Part shown: piece by piece, positions 34,978 through 44,472 of the stretch
Numbering within the stretch: position 1 is the stretch's first letter
Layout of the letters: each line of letters starts with the position of its first letter
Assembly: GCA_035544675.1 (NCBI GenBank)
Contig: DATKCA010000135.1
Coordinates: 1-55,384 of the forward strand
Origin: DATKCA01 sp035544675
GTDB lineage: Bacteria > Acidobacteriota > Thermoanaerobaculia > Gp7-AA8
Direction: 5' to 3'
DNA length: 55,384 bases
Translations under genes and position numbers: made by a program
Notes under the pieces: generated by a model
What the model saw: only the letters and a program-made list of their open reading frames with translations
What the model was told of the DNA's origin: nothing
Database searches by the model: none

Positions 34978-35817
34978 ATGCGCAGAGCCGGCCTGCTTCT
35001 CCTCCTGGCGCTCCTGGTGTTGTCGTGCCGCCCTTCACTGCGCGGAGATGCGCGCGCGCTCTCTCAGCGTGGGGTGGAGACCGGCACGCGGCTGGCCGGC
35101 CTGTACGACTCTCTCGCCGGCGACACCGTGGACGCGTGGGAGCTCACGGCGTTCCGGCGCGGGTTCATGAGACTTCCGGCGCCGGAAGCCGACGCGCGCG
35201 CATCGTTCGAGGCGCAGTACAAGGCGCTTCGAGCGCGGGCCCGCCTGGCGCGGCGCATGGTCACGATCTACGAGTCGCTGGGCCGTCTCGCTTCGTACGA
35301 CACGGCCGACGAGATCGGCGCCGCCATCAGCGGCCTGGAAGCCGATCTGGAAGGCGTCGTCGAGTCGCCGTTGCAGGAGGCGCCGCGCCGCGATGTCCTC
35401 GACGCGATCATCAAGGGAATCGCGAGCTGGAAAGAGACCCGCGAGCTGCGCTCGGGTGCCCGGCTGATCGAACAGACCGCGGTGGCCGTCGATGCCCTGT
35501 TCCGCGGCGAGCGTGAGCTGTACCGCGACATCGCCGCCGATCGCGCCGACAAATACCGGCAGATCGCCACCGAGCTGGTGCAGGCCAAAGAGGTCGTCAG
35601 CTCCTCGATGGTCGACCGCGTTCTGTCCGCATACGGCCTGGCGTGGCCCGATGTGAAAGCGCCTTTCCAGGACGAGCGCGCCATCGCCGGGATCCTGGAG
35701 ATCATCGACGCGCGCTCGCGGACGTTCGAGGCGCAGTCGGAGGACGAGACGACCGCGGTCAGCCGAGCCCTCTCCGCGCTCCTCCGCGAGCACCGTGAGA
35801 TTCGGGGAGGCGACTGA
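34978..35817 (+). CDS. Predicted lipoprotein, mostly helical, unknown family
   Basis: A 279-aa protein. The N-terminus MRRAGLLLLLALLVLSC ends in a lipobox Cys. The rest appears almost entirely alpha-helical (FEAQYKALRARARLARRMV, DEIGAAISGLEADLEGVVE, RADKYRQIATELVQAKEVV), with no Cys after the anchor. It starts 13 bp after the DUF885 stop, and its own stop overlaps the next start (TGATG). No family is recognised; the shape suggests an envelope coiled-coil or helical-bundle component. Confidence 0.7.
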   Translation: MRRAGLLLLLALLVLSCRPSLRGDARALSQRGVETGTRLAGLYDSLAGDTVDAWELTAFRRGFMRLPAPEADARASFEAQYKALRARARLARRMVTIYESLGRLASYDTADEIGAAISGLEADLEGVVESPLQEAPRRDVLDAIIKGIASWKETRELRSGARLIEQTAVAVDALFRGERELYRDIAADRADKYRQIATELVQAKEVVSSSMVDRVLSAYGLAWPDVKAPFQDERAIAGILEIIDARSRTFEAQSEDETTAVSRALSALLREHREIRGGD

Positions 35818-36155
35818 TGGCCCAGACCGACCTGCAGATCTATCGCGCGCTTCGCAAGCTCTTCCGCACCATCGACGAGAACGTGGACGATCTGGCCCTG
35901 CACTGCAGGACGTTCGAGCAGTCGCGCCAGCTCGTCGAGGAGTGGACGCAGGCGCAGAAGAACTACATCGATGCCCGCAACCGGATCTTCGACTCGAGCG
36001 ACGGCAAGGTGAAGAAGCTCTACGAAGACCTCGGCACGGCGCAGGACGCGGTCGAGAAGTCGCTGCGCAACCTCAAGAAGATCGAGCGCGTGCTCGATCA
36101 GATCGGCGACGCCGTGCGCATGGGGACATCGCTGGTGGCGCTGGGCGCCGTTTAG
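35817..36155 (+). CDS. Small helical protein, unknown family
   Basis: A 112-aa protein whose ATG 35817 overlaps the upstream TGA by one base, so translation is likely coupled. It is predicted helical and charged (IYRALRKLFRTIDENVDDLA, FEQSRQLVEEWTQAQKNYID, QDAVEKSLRNLKKIERVLDQ), ending with a short hydrophobic tail (MGTSLVALGAV). No signal peptide. Strict coupling to the lipoprotein suggests a two-component unit of unknown role. Confidence 0.72.
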   Translation: MAQTDLQIYRALRKLFRTIDENVDDLALHCRTFEQSRQLVEEWTQAQKNYIDARNRIFDSSDGKVKKLYEDLGTAQDAVEKSLRNLKKIERVLDQIGDAVRMGTSLVALGAV

Positions 36156-36161
36156 CCCCTC

Positions 36162-37301
36162 CTAAGGCCGGCGGCCCGAGGCCTTTGCGACGATCTCCAC
36201 CCGCAACCGCTCAACGCTCCCTTTGAACTCGGCGTCCTTGATGGCCGGCAGCACGTCGTCGATGGTCTTCAGCGCCTCCTCGAACCGGCCGGCGCCCGCG
36301 GCGGCCATCGCCGACTCGACGATCTTCACCTGGCTCTCGAGGAGCGACTCGGCGTCGAGCTTCTCCTGCAGGCGGTCCAGTGCGCTGCGGCCGAGCCGCA
36401 CGATGTCCGGGTTCCTGCTCCTGCTGACGACGGTGTCGAAGAGGCGTCGCGCTTCCTCGCCGCGGCCCGCGCGCGCCAGCAGCGTCGTCAGATTCACCGC
36501 GGCATCATCCTGGGCCGGCGCCATGGCCAGGCTTTTCTCGAGCGCGGCGATGCCGGGCCCGGGATCGCCGGCGGAGACGACGTACGTCGCTCCCAGTCCG
36601 GCAAGTGCGCGCGCCGACTGTGGATCGATCTCCGCCGCGCGCTCGAAGATCCGTCGCGCGCGCGCGACATCCTCTCTCGATTTCGTCTCCCCGACGCGCG
36701 CCAGCAGCTCCGCGCCGTACAGGACGAGGACGTGCGCGTCGTCACTCCGGCCGGCCTTCGCATAGTGGGCGTCCGACGCGGTGCGCATGCCGAGGACCGA
36801 GTTGATATGGGCCAGTCCGAGGTGGGCGAGGGGAAGGGTTGGATCGAGCTGGAGCGCCTCGCTCAGAAAAATCTCCGCGTCGACGAACATCTCATTGCTG
36901 ATCCGGGCGAACAGGTGGCCGAGCACGGCCAGGACTTCCGCGCGCGCTGCCGGCTGCAGGTCCACCTTCGGTTCTATCCGGACCGGTTGGGGCGCCGGTG
37001 TCCTCACCGGCTCAGCGCGCAGTCCGGCACCGGCCTGTACGAACAGCACATTCTCGTTGTCGCCGCTGAACAGCGCTCCATTCGGGTCGATGGCGATTCC
37101 CAGGGCGGCGATGTCCCGAAGGATGAACACACGCGTGACGATCGGCGAGCCTCCCTCCGCCACCAGCTCGCGGGCGATGCGCTCGGTGTCGGGGCGCGAC
37201 GCGTTGCTGAGGATCCGGAATCCGCCGGCGTCGGCTTTCAGCCAGGTCTCGGACTGGGGCGGGAGGGCGACGGCAGCGAGAACGAGGAGCGCGTGGATCA
37301 C
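36162..37301 (-). CDS. Exported TPR protein with an in-frame hairpin repeat
   Basis: A 379-aa protein with a short signal peptide (MIHALLVLAAVALPPQ). About 17-100 resembles the DUF1570/peptidase-MA-like N-terminal part of TPR proteins (FRILSNASRPDTERIARELV). About 120-340 contains TPRs (LPLAHLGLAHINSVLGM, SARALAGLGATYVVSAGD). A TGGAGCGCC-family hairpin (36987-37013) lies inside the gene and encodes the proline-rich linker EPVRTPAPQP between the two regions without breaking the frame. Its start overlaps the LytTR gene's stop by 4 nt, so the three minus-strand genes 39075-36162 probably form one operon. Confidence 0.82.
   Translation of the reverse strand: MIHALLVLAAVALPPQSETWLKADAGGFRILSNASRPDTERIARELVAEGGSPIVTRVFILRDIAALGIAIDPNGALFSGDNENVLFVQAGAGLRAEPVRTPAPQPVRIEPKVDLQPAARAEVLAVLGHLFARISNEMFVDAEIFLSEALQLDPTLPLAHLGLAHINSVLGMRTASDAHYAKAGRSDDAHVLVLYGAELLARVGETKSREDVARARRIFERAAEIDPQSARALAGLGATYVVSAGDPGPGIAALEKSLAMAPAQDDAAVNLTTLLARAGRGEEARRLFDTVVSRSRNPDIVRLGRSALDRLQEKLDAESLLESQVKIVESAMAAAGAGRFEEALKTIDDVLPAIKDAEFKGSVERLRVEIVAKASGRRP
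36987..37013. repeat. Intragenic TGGAGCGCC-family hairpin
   Basis: TTGGGGCGCCGGTG-TCCT-CACCGGCTC matches the intergenic hairpins at 6278, 10633 and 15745 except at the edges. It is within the TPR gene and is translated as part of a Pro-rich linker. Confidence 0.85.
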
Positions 37302-37996
37302 AGCCCGAGTTTAGCCTCCAGAGCCTCGCGCCGCGACCGGCTCAGGCTCACTTCCACGCCGTTCTTCAGCCGCACCGCGTAGTCGCCGCCGGATCCGCGC
37401 AGCAGCGCGTCGACGCGGTCGAGCTGCACGATCGCGGAGCGGTGCACGCGGAAGAAGCGGTCTGGATCGAGCCGCTCCTCCAGCGCCGCCATGCGCTCGC
37501 GCACGGCGAAGCTGCGGTCGCCGACGTGCAGCTCCGCGTAAGGACCGCTGGCCGAGATGTAATCGATCATCTCCACGGGAAGGACCCGGGTCTGGCCGCG
37601 AATCTCCACGGCGATGCGCTGCAGGTAGCCGGCCGCGGGCATGCGCTTCTTCGCGCGCAGCACCGCCTGCCCGAAGCGCTCGTCGTCGAACGGCTTGACG
37701 AGGTAGTCCAGCGCCTGCAGCTCGAAGGCCTTCACGGCATGGCGGTCGAACGCCGTCACGAAGATCGTGGCCGGCATCTCGTCGCCAATCGCCGCGGCCA
37801 CTTCGGTGCCGCTCATTCCCGGCATCTGCACGTCGAGGAACACCAGGTCGGGACGCAGCTCGCGGATCTTCTCCACGGCCTCGTTCCCGTTGCCGGCGAT
37901 GCCGATCACTTCGATGTCGCTCTCGTTTCGCAGGAGGTCTTCGATGCGCTGCCGGGCCAGGAACTCGTCGTCGACGATCAGCGCTCGGATGGCCAT
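37298..37996 (-). CDS. LytTR-family response regulator
   Basis: A 232-aa transcription factor. The receiver domain (about 1-120) has LIVDDEFLARQRIEDLL, phospho-acceptor in LVFLDVQMPGMSG and the Lys in LDYLVKPFDDERF. The LytTR DNA-binding domain (about 135-232) has DYISASGPYAELHV, MAALEERLDPDRFFRVHRSA and VEVSLSRSRREAL. It partners with the overlapping LytS-type kinase upstream (19-nt overlap). Confidence 0.95.
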   Translation of the reverse strand: MAIRALIVDDEFLARQRIEDLLRNESDIEVIGIAGNGNEAVEKIRELRPDLVFLDVQMPGMSGTEVAAAIGDEMPATIFVTAFDRHAVKAFELQALDYLVKPFDDERFGQAVLRAKKRMPAAGYLQRIAVEIRGQTRVLPVEMIDYISASGPYAELHVGDRSFAVRERMAALEERLDPDRFFRVHRSAIVQLDRVDALLRGSGGDYAVRLKNGVEVSLSRSRREALEAKLGL

Positions 37997-39075
37997 GGCA
38001 GTCTGATCTCCGCGGACGTCCCGCCCTGGCCCGGCGAGGTGACTCGCAGCGAGGCGCCATCGCCGTACAGCGTCTCGAGCCGCTCCTGCGTGTTGCTCAG
38101 GCCGACGCCGGCCGGCGCTCCCGCCGCCAGGCCCGGTCCGCGGTCACGGATGGTCAGGACCAGGTGCTGCCCCTCGCGGCGCGCGCTGATCTCGATGGTC
38201 GCTTCGCCGCTGGCCCGGCTGACGCCGTGCTCGAGCGCGTTCTCGACCACCGGCTGCAGGATGAAATTCGGCACAGGGACGTCGAGCGCGGCCGGATCGA
38301 TGGAGGTGGTCACGGTCAGCCGGCCCTGGAAACGGATGGTCATGATGTCGAGGTACTTGTTCAGAAACTCCATTTCGTCGCGCAGCGGCACCTCGTCCGG
38401 GCCGCGGTCGAGCGTCTGGCGCAGCAGATCGGAGAGACGCGCGATCATCTTCCGCACGCCGGCCGGATCGCGCTCCACGAGCGCGGAGATGGCGTGCAGC
38501 GTGTTGAAGAGGAAGTGCGGGTTGATCTGCATGCGCAGCGCGTCGAGCCGCGCGTGAGCGAGCTGCGCCTCCAGCTGTCCGGCGCGCACGCGCAGCAGGC
38601 GGTCGCGCAGAAAGTATTCGCGCGCGAAGCCGGCCAAGAGGACCCCTCCGTAGATCATGGCCTGGTTGAGAAAGCGGCCGCGGATGATGCCGCGCATCGG
38701 CGCGAAGGCCAGGCCCCCTCCGCGGCCGCGACGCGGCATCGGCAGCAACTGCGCCCGCGCCAGGTCCAGCACCATATCGACCCCGATGGCGATGATGATC
38801 CCCGCACCCGCCAGCATCAGGACCTTGGCGATGCGATTGCCCGGATCGGCGACCGTGATCCGGCTGAGCCAGAAAATCAGCGGCGTCAGCGCCGCCCAGA
38901 GCCAGGCCTCGGCAAACGGCATGACGATGGCGCCGGCCGGGGCGATGATCCGCAGCCCCTCGCGCGGGTCGGTCAGCCGGTTTACGGCCGAGAACGCCGC
39001 GAGCGCCGTCCAGAACAGGAAGATGAACGCCAGCTCCCGTCCGGAAAGGCGTGTCGACGCAGGCGTGTCACTCAT
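37978..39075 (-). CDS. LytS-type sensor histidine kinase
   Basis: A 365-aa membrane kinase of the His_kinase (PF06580) group. Four membrane segments are visible (LAFIFLFWTALAAFSAV; IIAPAGAIVMPFAEAWLWAA; IAKVLMLAGAGIIIAIGVDM; FLNQAMIYGGVLLAGFA). A coiled linker is followed by the phospho-acceptor motif QINPHFLFNTLHAISALV, then NFILQPVVENALEHG (N box) and IRDRGPGLAAGAPAGVGLSN (G boxes). It phosphorylates the adjacent LytTR regulator. It is divergent from the Spy-like and efflux genes, which may be its targets (inference from position only). Confidence 0.94.
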   Translation of the reverse strand: MSDTPASTRLSGRELAFIFLFWTALAAFSAVNRLTDPREGLRIIAPAGAIVMPFAEAWLWAALTPLIFWLSRITVADPGNRIAKVLMLAGAGIIIAIGVDMVLDLARAQLLPMPRRGRGGGLAFAPMRGIIRGRFLNQAMIYGGVLLAGFAREYFLRDRLLRVRAGQLEAQLAHARLDALRMQINPHFLFNTLHAISALVERDPAGVRKMIARLSDLLRQTLDRGPDEVPLRDEMEFLNKYLDIMTIRFQGRLTVTTSIDPAALDVPVPNFILQPVVENALEHGVSRASGEATIEISARREGQHLVLTIRDRGPGLAAGAPAGVGLSNTQERLETLYGDGASLRVTSPGQGGTSAEIRLPWPSER

Positions 39076-39090
39076 GGTTCAGTTCGACCC

Positions 39091-39136
39091 GGTTTCCGGT
39101 TGCCGGTTTCCGGTTTCCGGTTTCCGGTTTCCCGGT
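39091..39136. repeat. GGTTTCC heptamer tandem
   Basis: GGTTTCC is repeated about six times (one unit reads GGTTGCC), ending CCCGGTACC. It lies in the 191-bp gap between the divergent LytS and Spy-like genes, 15 bp upstream of the kinase start. Confidence 0.85.
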
Positions 39137-39266
39137 ACCTTACCCTCACCCCCCTCCCTCCCGGTGCAATTCATGTACACCCCGGTGCAGCTGGTGACTG
39201 AATCGAAAGGATTTGACCCTCTGGAGCGTCTTACTGAGCGAGTTCCTAACCGAGGAGAAAGACAAG

Positions 39267-39719
39267 ATGAAGAAGACAATCGCAGCAGTCGCAGCGCTCG
39301 CCCTCACGGCCACTCTCGCAGTGGCAGCGCCCGGCGAAGGTCGCAAGGGCCGTCATGGGAAGCATGGCAAGGGTGAGTTCAGCGCGAAGTTCGCCGAGAA
39401 GCTCAACCTCAGCGAAGCCCAGAAGGCGCAGATCAAGAGCCTTCAGGACAGCTTCCGCGCCGAGAATGAGCCGTTCCGCCAGCAGGCTCTTCAGCTCCGC
39501 ACCGACCTCAAGGCAGCCAGGGAGGCCAACGACACAACGCGTGCCGAAGCCCTCAAGGCCCAGCTCCAGGCGCAGCGCGAGCAGATGAAGCCGCGCATGC
39601 AGGCCCAGCACGAGCGGATCCTGTCGATCCTCACCGCTGAGCAGCGCGCCCAGCTCGAGACGATGAAGTCCGAGCGCAAGGGTCGTCGCGGCGGCGCCTG
39701 GAAGAACAAGACGCAGTAA
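39267..39719 (+). CDS. Spy/CpxP-like periplasmic protein (LTxxQ)
   Basis: A 150-aa exported helical protein. ATG 39267 has GAGGAG (39252-39257) and begins a signal peptide (MKKTIAAVAALALTATLAVAA). Two LTxxQ-type motifs are visible (LNLSEAQKAQIKSL and ILTAEQRAQLETM), as in Spy, CpxP and zinc-resistance proteins. The mature protein is Gln-rich and basic (GRKGRHGKHGKG at the N-terminus). Such proteins act as periplasmic chaperones or in metal/envelope stress. A strong terminator follows, so it is transcribed separately from the efflux operon. Confidence 0.85.
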   Translation: MKKTIAAVAALALTATLAVAAPGEGRKGRHGKHGKGEFSAKFAEKLNLSEAQKAQIKSLQDSFRAENEPFRQQALQLRTDLKAAREANDTTRAEALKAQLQAQREQMKPRMQAQHERILSILTAEQRAQLETMKSERKGRRGGAWKNKTQ

Positions 39720-39749
39720 GCAGCGAGCCAGTGCTCCACGCGCTCCACA

Positions 39750-39778
39750 GGGGAGGCTTCGGCCTCCCCGATTTTTTT
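39750..39778 (+). terminator. Rho-independent terminator
   Basis: GGGGAGGC-TTCG-GCCTCCCC is a perfect 8-bp stem with a stable TTCG loop, followed by GA and seven T. It ends the Spy-like transcript 31 bp after its stop codon. Confidence 0.95.
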
Positions 39779-39816
39779 ACGGCGAAGTACGGCTTCGAAC
39801 TTGAAGGGGAAGAGTC

Positions 39817-41025
39817 ATGAAACGAAACCGGCTGATCACGATCATCGTCCTGGTGCTGCTGGCCGCGGCTGCCGCGCTCACACTTCAGCGCGCATCGGCG
39901 CGCGAGGCGCAGTCGTACCGCTTCGGCGAGCTCGAGCGTGGCGACATCCGCCGCACGGTCTCCGCCACCGGCACGCTGAACGCGGTCACGACGGTCAGCG
40001 TCGGCACGCAGGTCTCCGGACAGGTCGCCGACCTGCACGTCGACTTCAACGACAGGGTGAAGAAGGGGCAGATCCTCGCGCGGATCGATCCGCGTCTGGC
40101 GCAGCAGGCCGTGACCGACGCCGAAGCCACGCTGGAGCGAAATCGCGCGCAGCTCATCGAGGCGCAGCGCGAATACAAGCGCAACGGCGAGCTGCTCCAG
40201 TCCGGCCTCGTTGCCCGCAGCGCCTTCGACAGCGTCGAGTCTTCGCTGGCGGTGGCGCGCGCCAACGTGAAGTCCGCGCAGGTGGCCGTCGACCGGGCCC
40301 GGCAGAACCTCTCCTACACCACGATCACCGCCCCCATCGACGGCGTCGTCGTAGAGCGCAACGTCGACCTCGGGCAGACCGTGGCGGCGAGCCTCTCCGC
40401 GCCGCAGCTCTTCCTCATCGCCGAGGATCTGTCGAACATGCAGATCCTGGTGAAGGTGGATGAGAGCGACATCGCCCTCATCAAACAGGGCCAGCCTGTC
40501 TCGTTCACCGTGCAGGCGCTCCAGCGCGACACGTTCAAGGGAATCGTGAAGCAGGTGCGCCTGCAGTCGACCACGCAGGAGAACGTCGTCAGCTACACCG
40601 TCGTCATCGAAGTCGACAACCGCGACGGAAAGCTGCTGCCCGGCCTGACCGCCAGCGTCGACTTCCTCGTGAACAGCGCGGACAACGTGCTCACCGTGCC
40701 GAATGCGGCGCTGCGGTTTGCGCCGGAGGCGACGGCGAGCAGCGCGGCAACACCGACCACGACCGGACAGACGCCGCCGAGTCGGCGGCGCTCCACTTCA
40801 CGCGGTGGCCGCAGCATCTACACCGTGGACGCGAAGGGTCAGCCGAAGGCGATCGCCGTCAGGACGGGCATCACCGACGGCACGCGCACGGAGGTCTCCG
40901 GTGAGGGACTCCAGGAAGGCATGAAGATTATCACGGGCGTCGTGCAGACGACCGCCGGCGGCGCTCCGTCCGCGGCGCCGCTGGGCGGTCAGCAGCAGCA
41001 GGGTGGGCGGAGAGGAGGCTTCTGA
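39817..41025 (+). CDS. macA: MacA/HlyD-type periplasmic efflux adaptor
   Basis: A 402-aa membrane-fusion protein that links an inner-membrane ABC transporter to an outer-membrane channel. N-terminal anchor LITIIVLVLLAAAAALTL. The lipoyl half-domains (RRTVSATGTLNAVTTVSVGTQ and ITAPIDGVVVERNVDLGQTV) bracket a long coiled-coil hairpin (about 95-170). The beta-barrel and membrane-proximal domains follow. At about 320-327 the peptide PPSRRRSTS comes from an inserted GGAGCGCC hairpin repeat (40772-40799) in an otherwise variable loop. GGGGAAG ribosome-binding site. The next gene overlaps the stop (TGATG). Confidence 0.92.
   Translation: MKRNRLITIIVLVLLAAAAALTLQRASAREAQSYRFGELERGDIRRTVSATGTLNAVTTVSVGTQVSGQVADLHVDFNDRVKKGQILARIDPRLAQQAVTDAEATLERNRAQLIEAQREYKRNGELLQSGLVARSAFDSVESSLAVARANVKSAQVAVDRARQNLSYTTITAPIDGVVVERNVDLGQTVAASLSAPQLFLIAEDLSNMQILVKVDESDIALIKQGQPVSFTVQALQRDTFKGIVKQVRLQSTTQENVVSYTVVIEVDNRDGKLLPGLTASVDFLVNSADNVLTVPNAALRFAPEATASSAATPTTTGQTPPSRRRSTSRGGRSIYTVDAKGQPKAIAVRTGITDGTRTEVSGEGLQEGMKIITGVVQTTAGGAPSAAPLGGQQQQGGRRGGF
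40772..40799. repeat. Intragenic GGAGCGCC-family hairpin in macA
   Basis: CGCCGCCGA-GTCGGCGGCG-CTCCACTTC is the exact reverse complement of 2953-2980. It is translated in frame as part of a basic loop in the adaptor protein. A second intragenic copy of this hairpin family is at 36987. Confidence 0.85.
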
Positions 41026-41752
41026 TGAGCGAGGCCGTCATCCGCACCGCGGGTCTGGTGAAGACCTACAAATCCGGTGCGAACGAGGTACACGCGCTTT
41101 GCGGAGTCGATCTGACCATCGCCAGGGGCGAGCTGGTGGCGATCATGGGATCGTCCGGCTCCGGCAAATCAACCCTGATGAATCTCCTCGGCTGTCTCGA
41201 CACGCCGACCTCGGGGTCGTACTGGCTGGACGGAGTGCGTGTGGACGGGCTGGGCAAGAACGAGCTGGCCGGGATCCGCAACCAGAAGCTAGGCTTCATC
41301 TTTCAGGGCTTCAACCTGCTGGCGCGCACGAGCGCGGTGGAGAACGTCGAGCTGCCGATGCTGTACGACCGCAGCGGGCGGAAGTGGGACACGCACGCTC
41401 GCGCCGTCGCCGCGCTGGAGCGCGTCGGGCTCGGTGATCGTCTGGAACATCATCCCAGCGAGCTGTCGGGCGGCCAGCAGCAGCGTGTGGCCATCGCGCG
41501 CGCGCTGGTGACCGAGCCGGCGCTCGTGCTCGCCGACGAGCCGACGGGAAACCTCGACAGCCGCACCACGATCGAGGTCATGGCCCTGTTCCAGGAGCTC
41601 AACGAGCAGGGGATCACTCTGATCCTCGTGACGCACGAGCGCGACGTGGCGAAGTACACGAAGCGCATCGTGGAGATGCGCGACGGAAAGATCATCCGCG
41701 ACGAGCCGGTCAGGATCCGGCGGCGGGCGGCTGAGGATCTGGAGATCGCGGC

Positions 41753-41756
<4 letters not shown>
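41025..41756 (+). CDS. MacB-type ABC transporter ATP-binding protein
   Basis: A 243-aa ATPase of the LolD/MacB group. Walker A GSSGSGKSTLMN, Q-loop GFIFQGFNLL, signature LSGGQQQRVAIARAL, Walker B LVLADEPTGNLD and H-loop LVTHERD are all present. It overlaps macA by 1 nt and the permease gene by 4 nt, so the three are translationally coupled. Together they form a MacAB-like tripartite exporter in which the ATPase and the membrane domain are separate proteins. Confidence 0.95.
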
Positions 41757-42955
<1,199 letters not shown>

Positions 42956-42967
42956 GGTGGCGCTCCA

Positions 42968-43210
42968 TCACGACATCGTGGTCCAGGTGGCGGCCAGCGG
43001 CAGTCTGGTGACGCCTTCGGGCCACATCATCACGGGGAGATAGAAGTAGCCGTCGCCGAGGCGGCGGGCGGCGCGGGTGAGGTCGGTGAGGCTGCGGCAG
43101 ACGGCGGCGCTTCCGCGAACGGTCTTGCGATCGACGACCTGTCCGGTGCGCTCGGCGACCCCTTCGAAGACCCTGATCTCGTCGAATTCCTGATTGCTAC
43201 GCAACGTCAT
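42968..43210 (-). CDS. Small hypothetical protein coupled to Crp/Fnr gene
   Basis: An 80-aa product (MTLRSNQEFDEIRVFEG...). ATG 43210 overlaps the regulator's TGA in an ATGA arrangement, so it could be translated by re-initiation. The sequence has an amphipathic stretch (AAVCRSLTDLTRAARRLGDG) and ends with YFYLPVMMWPEGVTRLPLA. No family is recognised. The overlap supports it; the short length and absence of recognisable motifs weaken it. Confidence 0.5.
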   Translation of the reverse strand: MTLRSNQEFDEIRVFEGVAERTGQVVDRKTVRGSAAVCRSLTDLTRAARRLGDGYFYLPVMMWPEGVTRLPLAATWTTMS

Positions 43211-43923
43211 CCCAATGCGTTGTCATACACCTGGCGGAGCGACTCGTAACACTCGCACGAGTCCACCTCGAGCGTCTCGGTATCGGCGATCTGCACGGAT
43301 TCGCGGCGCCGCCGGATCGCCTTCTTCCCGGCCAGTCGCGCCAGCGCGTTTTCCATGGACGTCTCGCTCGCTCCAAGGGCTTCAGCGAACGTCGAGGCGG
43401 TGCCGTCGACATCGCTGCCGGAACGATCATTCGTCATGAGCAACCAGCGGGCCAGCCTCGCCTCCAGCGAGTGAAATCGGATGCAGGCCGCGTTCTGCGC
43501 GAGCTGCGACAGGAAGGCGTTCGTGAACCGAAGCAGGTATTTCTGGAGCATCCCGCCCCGATGGAACTGCCTGCGCAGCTCATCCGCAGGCATGCAGTAC
43601 GCGTTGCCCGAGCTCTGCACGACCGCGCCGTCGGCCTGCACCTTCGAATCCATGAGCGCGTCGAAGCCGACGATGCCTTCATTGCCCACCAGGCCCAGCT
43701 GAACCCGGTTCCCGTCGCGGAGGCTGCGGATGATCGACACCGTGACGTCGATCGGAAAGAAGATGAACTCGGGGTGGACGTTCGGCTTCAGCAGGATCTG
43801 TCCGGGCGTGCAGGCGATGACGACCGACCCGCGCTGGACGGCGTTCCGCTCGTGAACCAGTAGCCTCGCCAGCAGCAGATTATCTGTCACCGGCTGAGCC
43901 TGTTGTTGTGGACGGATCGACAT
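43207..43923 (-). CDS. Crp/Fnr-family transcriptional regulator
   Basis: A 238-aa regulator. The cyclic-nucleotide-binding fold (about 25-145) includes FIFFPIDVTVSIIRSLRDGN and GLVGNEGIVGFDALMDS but lacks the Arg/Ser phosphate-binding pattern of true cAMP receptors. The C-terminal HTH (TFAEALGASETSMENALARL) is followed by ETLEVDSCECYESLRQVYD, with the ESCECY-like end common in a Crp subgroup often seen beside stress genes. The ligand is unknown. No Fe-S cysteines of the Fnr type are seen at the N-terminus. Confidence 0.88.
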   Translation of the reverse strand: MSIRPQQQAQPVTDNLLLARLLVHERNAVQRGSVVIACTPGQILLKPNVHPEFIFFPIDVTVSIIRSLRDGNRVQLGLVGNEGIVGFDALMDSKVQADGAVVQSSGNAYCMPADELRRQFHRGGMLQKYLLRFTNAFLSQLAQNAACIRFHSLEARLARWLLMTNDRSGSDVDGTASTFAEALGASETSMENALARLAGKKAIRRRRESVQIADTETLEVDSCECYESLRQVYDNALG

Positions 43924-44084
43924 GGGTCTCCTCTGGGCGACAGGAGGAGAAATCGCGTCCAGATGTCGCGGAACGCCTTCAAGATATCACGCGCCCATTC
44001 AGAAGGATGGGCAAGATGGCGACCGGCACCGTAAAAGAGCCCGCGGTGCGGGCCGATGGTCACTCCGTTCCGGACTGGCGGTGG

Positions 44085-44112
44085 GTGGAGCGCCGCCACG
44101 GGTGGCGGCGCC
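44085..44112. repeat. GGAGCGCC hairpin repeat
   Basis: GTGGAGCGCCGCCAC-GG-GTGGCGGCGCC folds into a long GC-rich stem. It is the same family as 2953-2980, with a different inner stem (GCCGCCAC/GTGGCGGC) that keeps its pairing. Confidence 0.8.
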
Positions 44113-44325
44113 CCCTGGAAGCGGTTACCGGCGGCGGTTGCGCCGGTCGTCGTAGCGGCGCGCCGGCTGTTGCGCACGATGTCGATGTCCCGAACGTGCA
44201 GCACACCACGCCGGTCGAGCGTGCCGAACGCCCGGACGTAGTCTTCGCGATGGAGACCGCGAAGGTCTCTGCGGTCGCGCGTGAAGAGTTGGGGCCGGGT
44301 GAGGCAGTTCACGGATTACAGATCA

Positions 44326-44470
44326 CAGTTCACAGGAGGAACGGGGAACGCTGGGCGTTACTTTCGCGCTCGATTCACCATCCCCGCTCCTTCATCCTTC
44401 GAACGCGGCGAACCGGAACACCAGTGCGAAGCACAACATATGGATCACGCCGGTGTCGTCCTGTGAACTG
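44326..44470. repeat. Possible small element with 12-bp CAGTTCACAGGA inverted ends
   Basis: CAGTTCACAGGA at 44326-44337 and its exact reverse complement at 44459-44470 flank 121 bp of non-coding DNA. A further CAGTTCAC lies at 44305-44312. It ends 2 bp from the P450 stop codon. It may be a small non-autonomous element or a chance pairing. Confidence 0.45.
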
Positions 44471-44472
44471 CT

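Larger units (their letters stand above)
43924..44472. other. Long intergenic region with two repeats and no secure gene
   Basis: A 549-bp gap between the Crp/Fnr and P450 genes. It contains a GGAGCGCC hairpin at 44085-44112 and a 12-bp inverted repeat at 44326-44337 / 44459-44470. A minus-strand reading frame runs through it from 44312 (MNCLTRPQLFTRDRRDLRG...), with a plausible-looking stretch FGTLDRRGVLHVRDIDIV, but it then runs into hairpin DNA and the regulator's start. It may be a gene remnant. I see no RNA gene here. Confidence 0.55.

Noticed and set aside
43887..44312. Minus-strand 141-codon ORF in the gap upstream of the Crp/Fnr gene
   Set aside because: Part of it looks protein-like (FGTLDRRGVLHVRDIDIV), but it runs through a hairpin repeat and overlaps the regulator start, has no ribosome-binding site and matches no family, so it is not listed as a gene.
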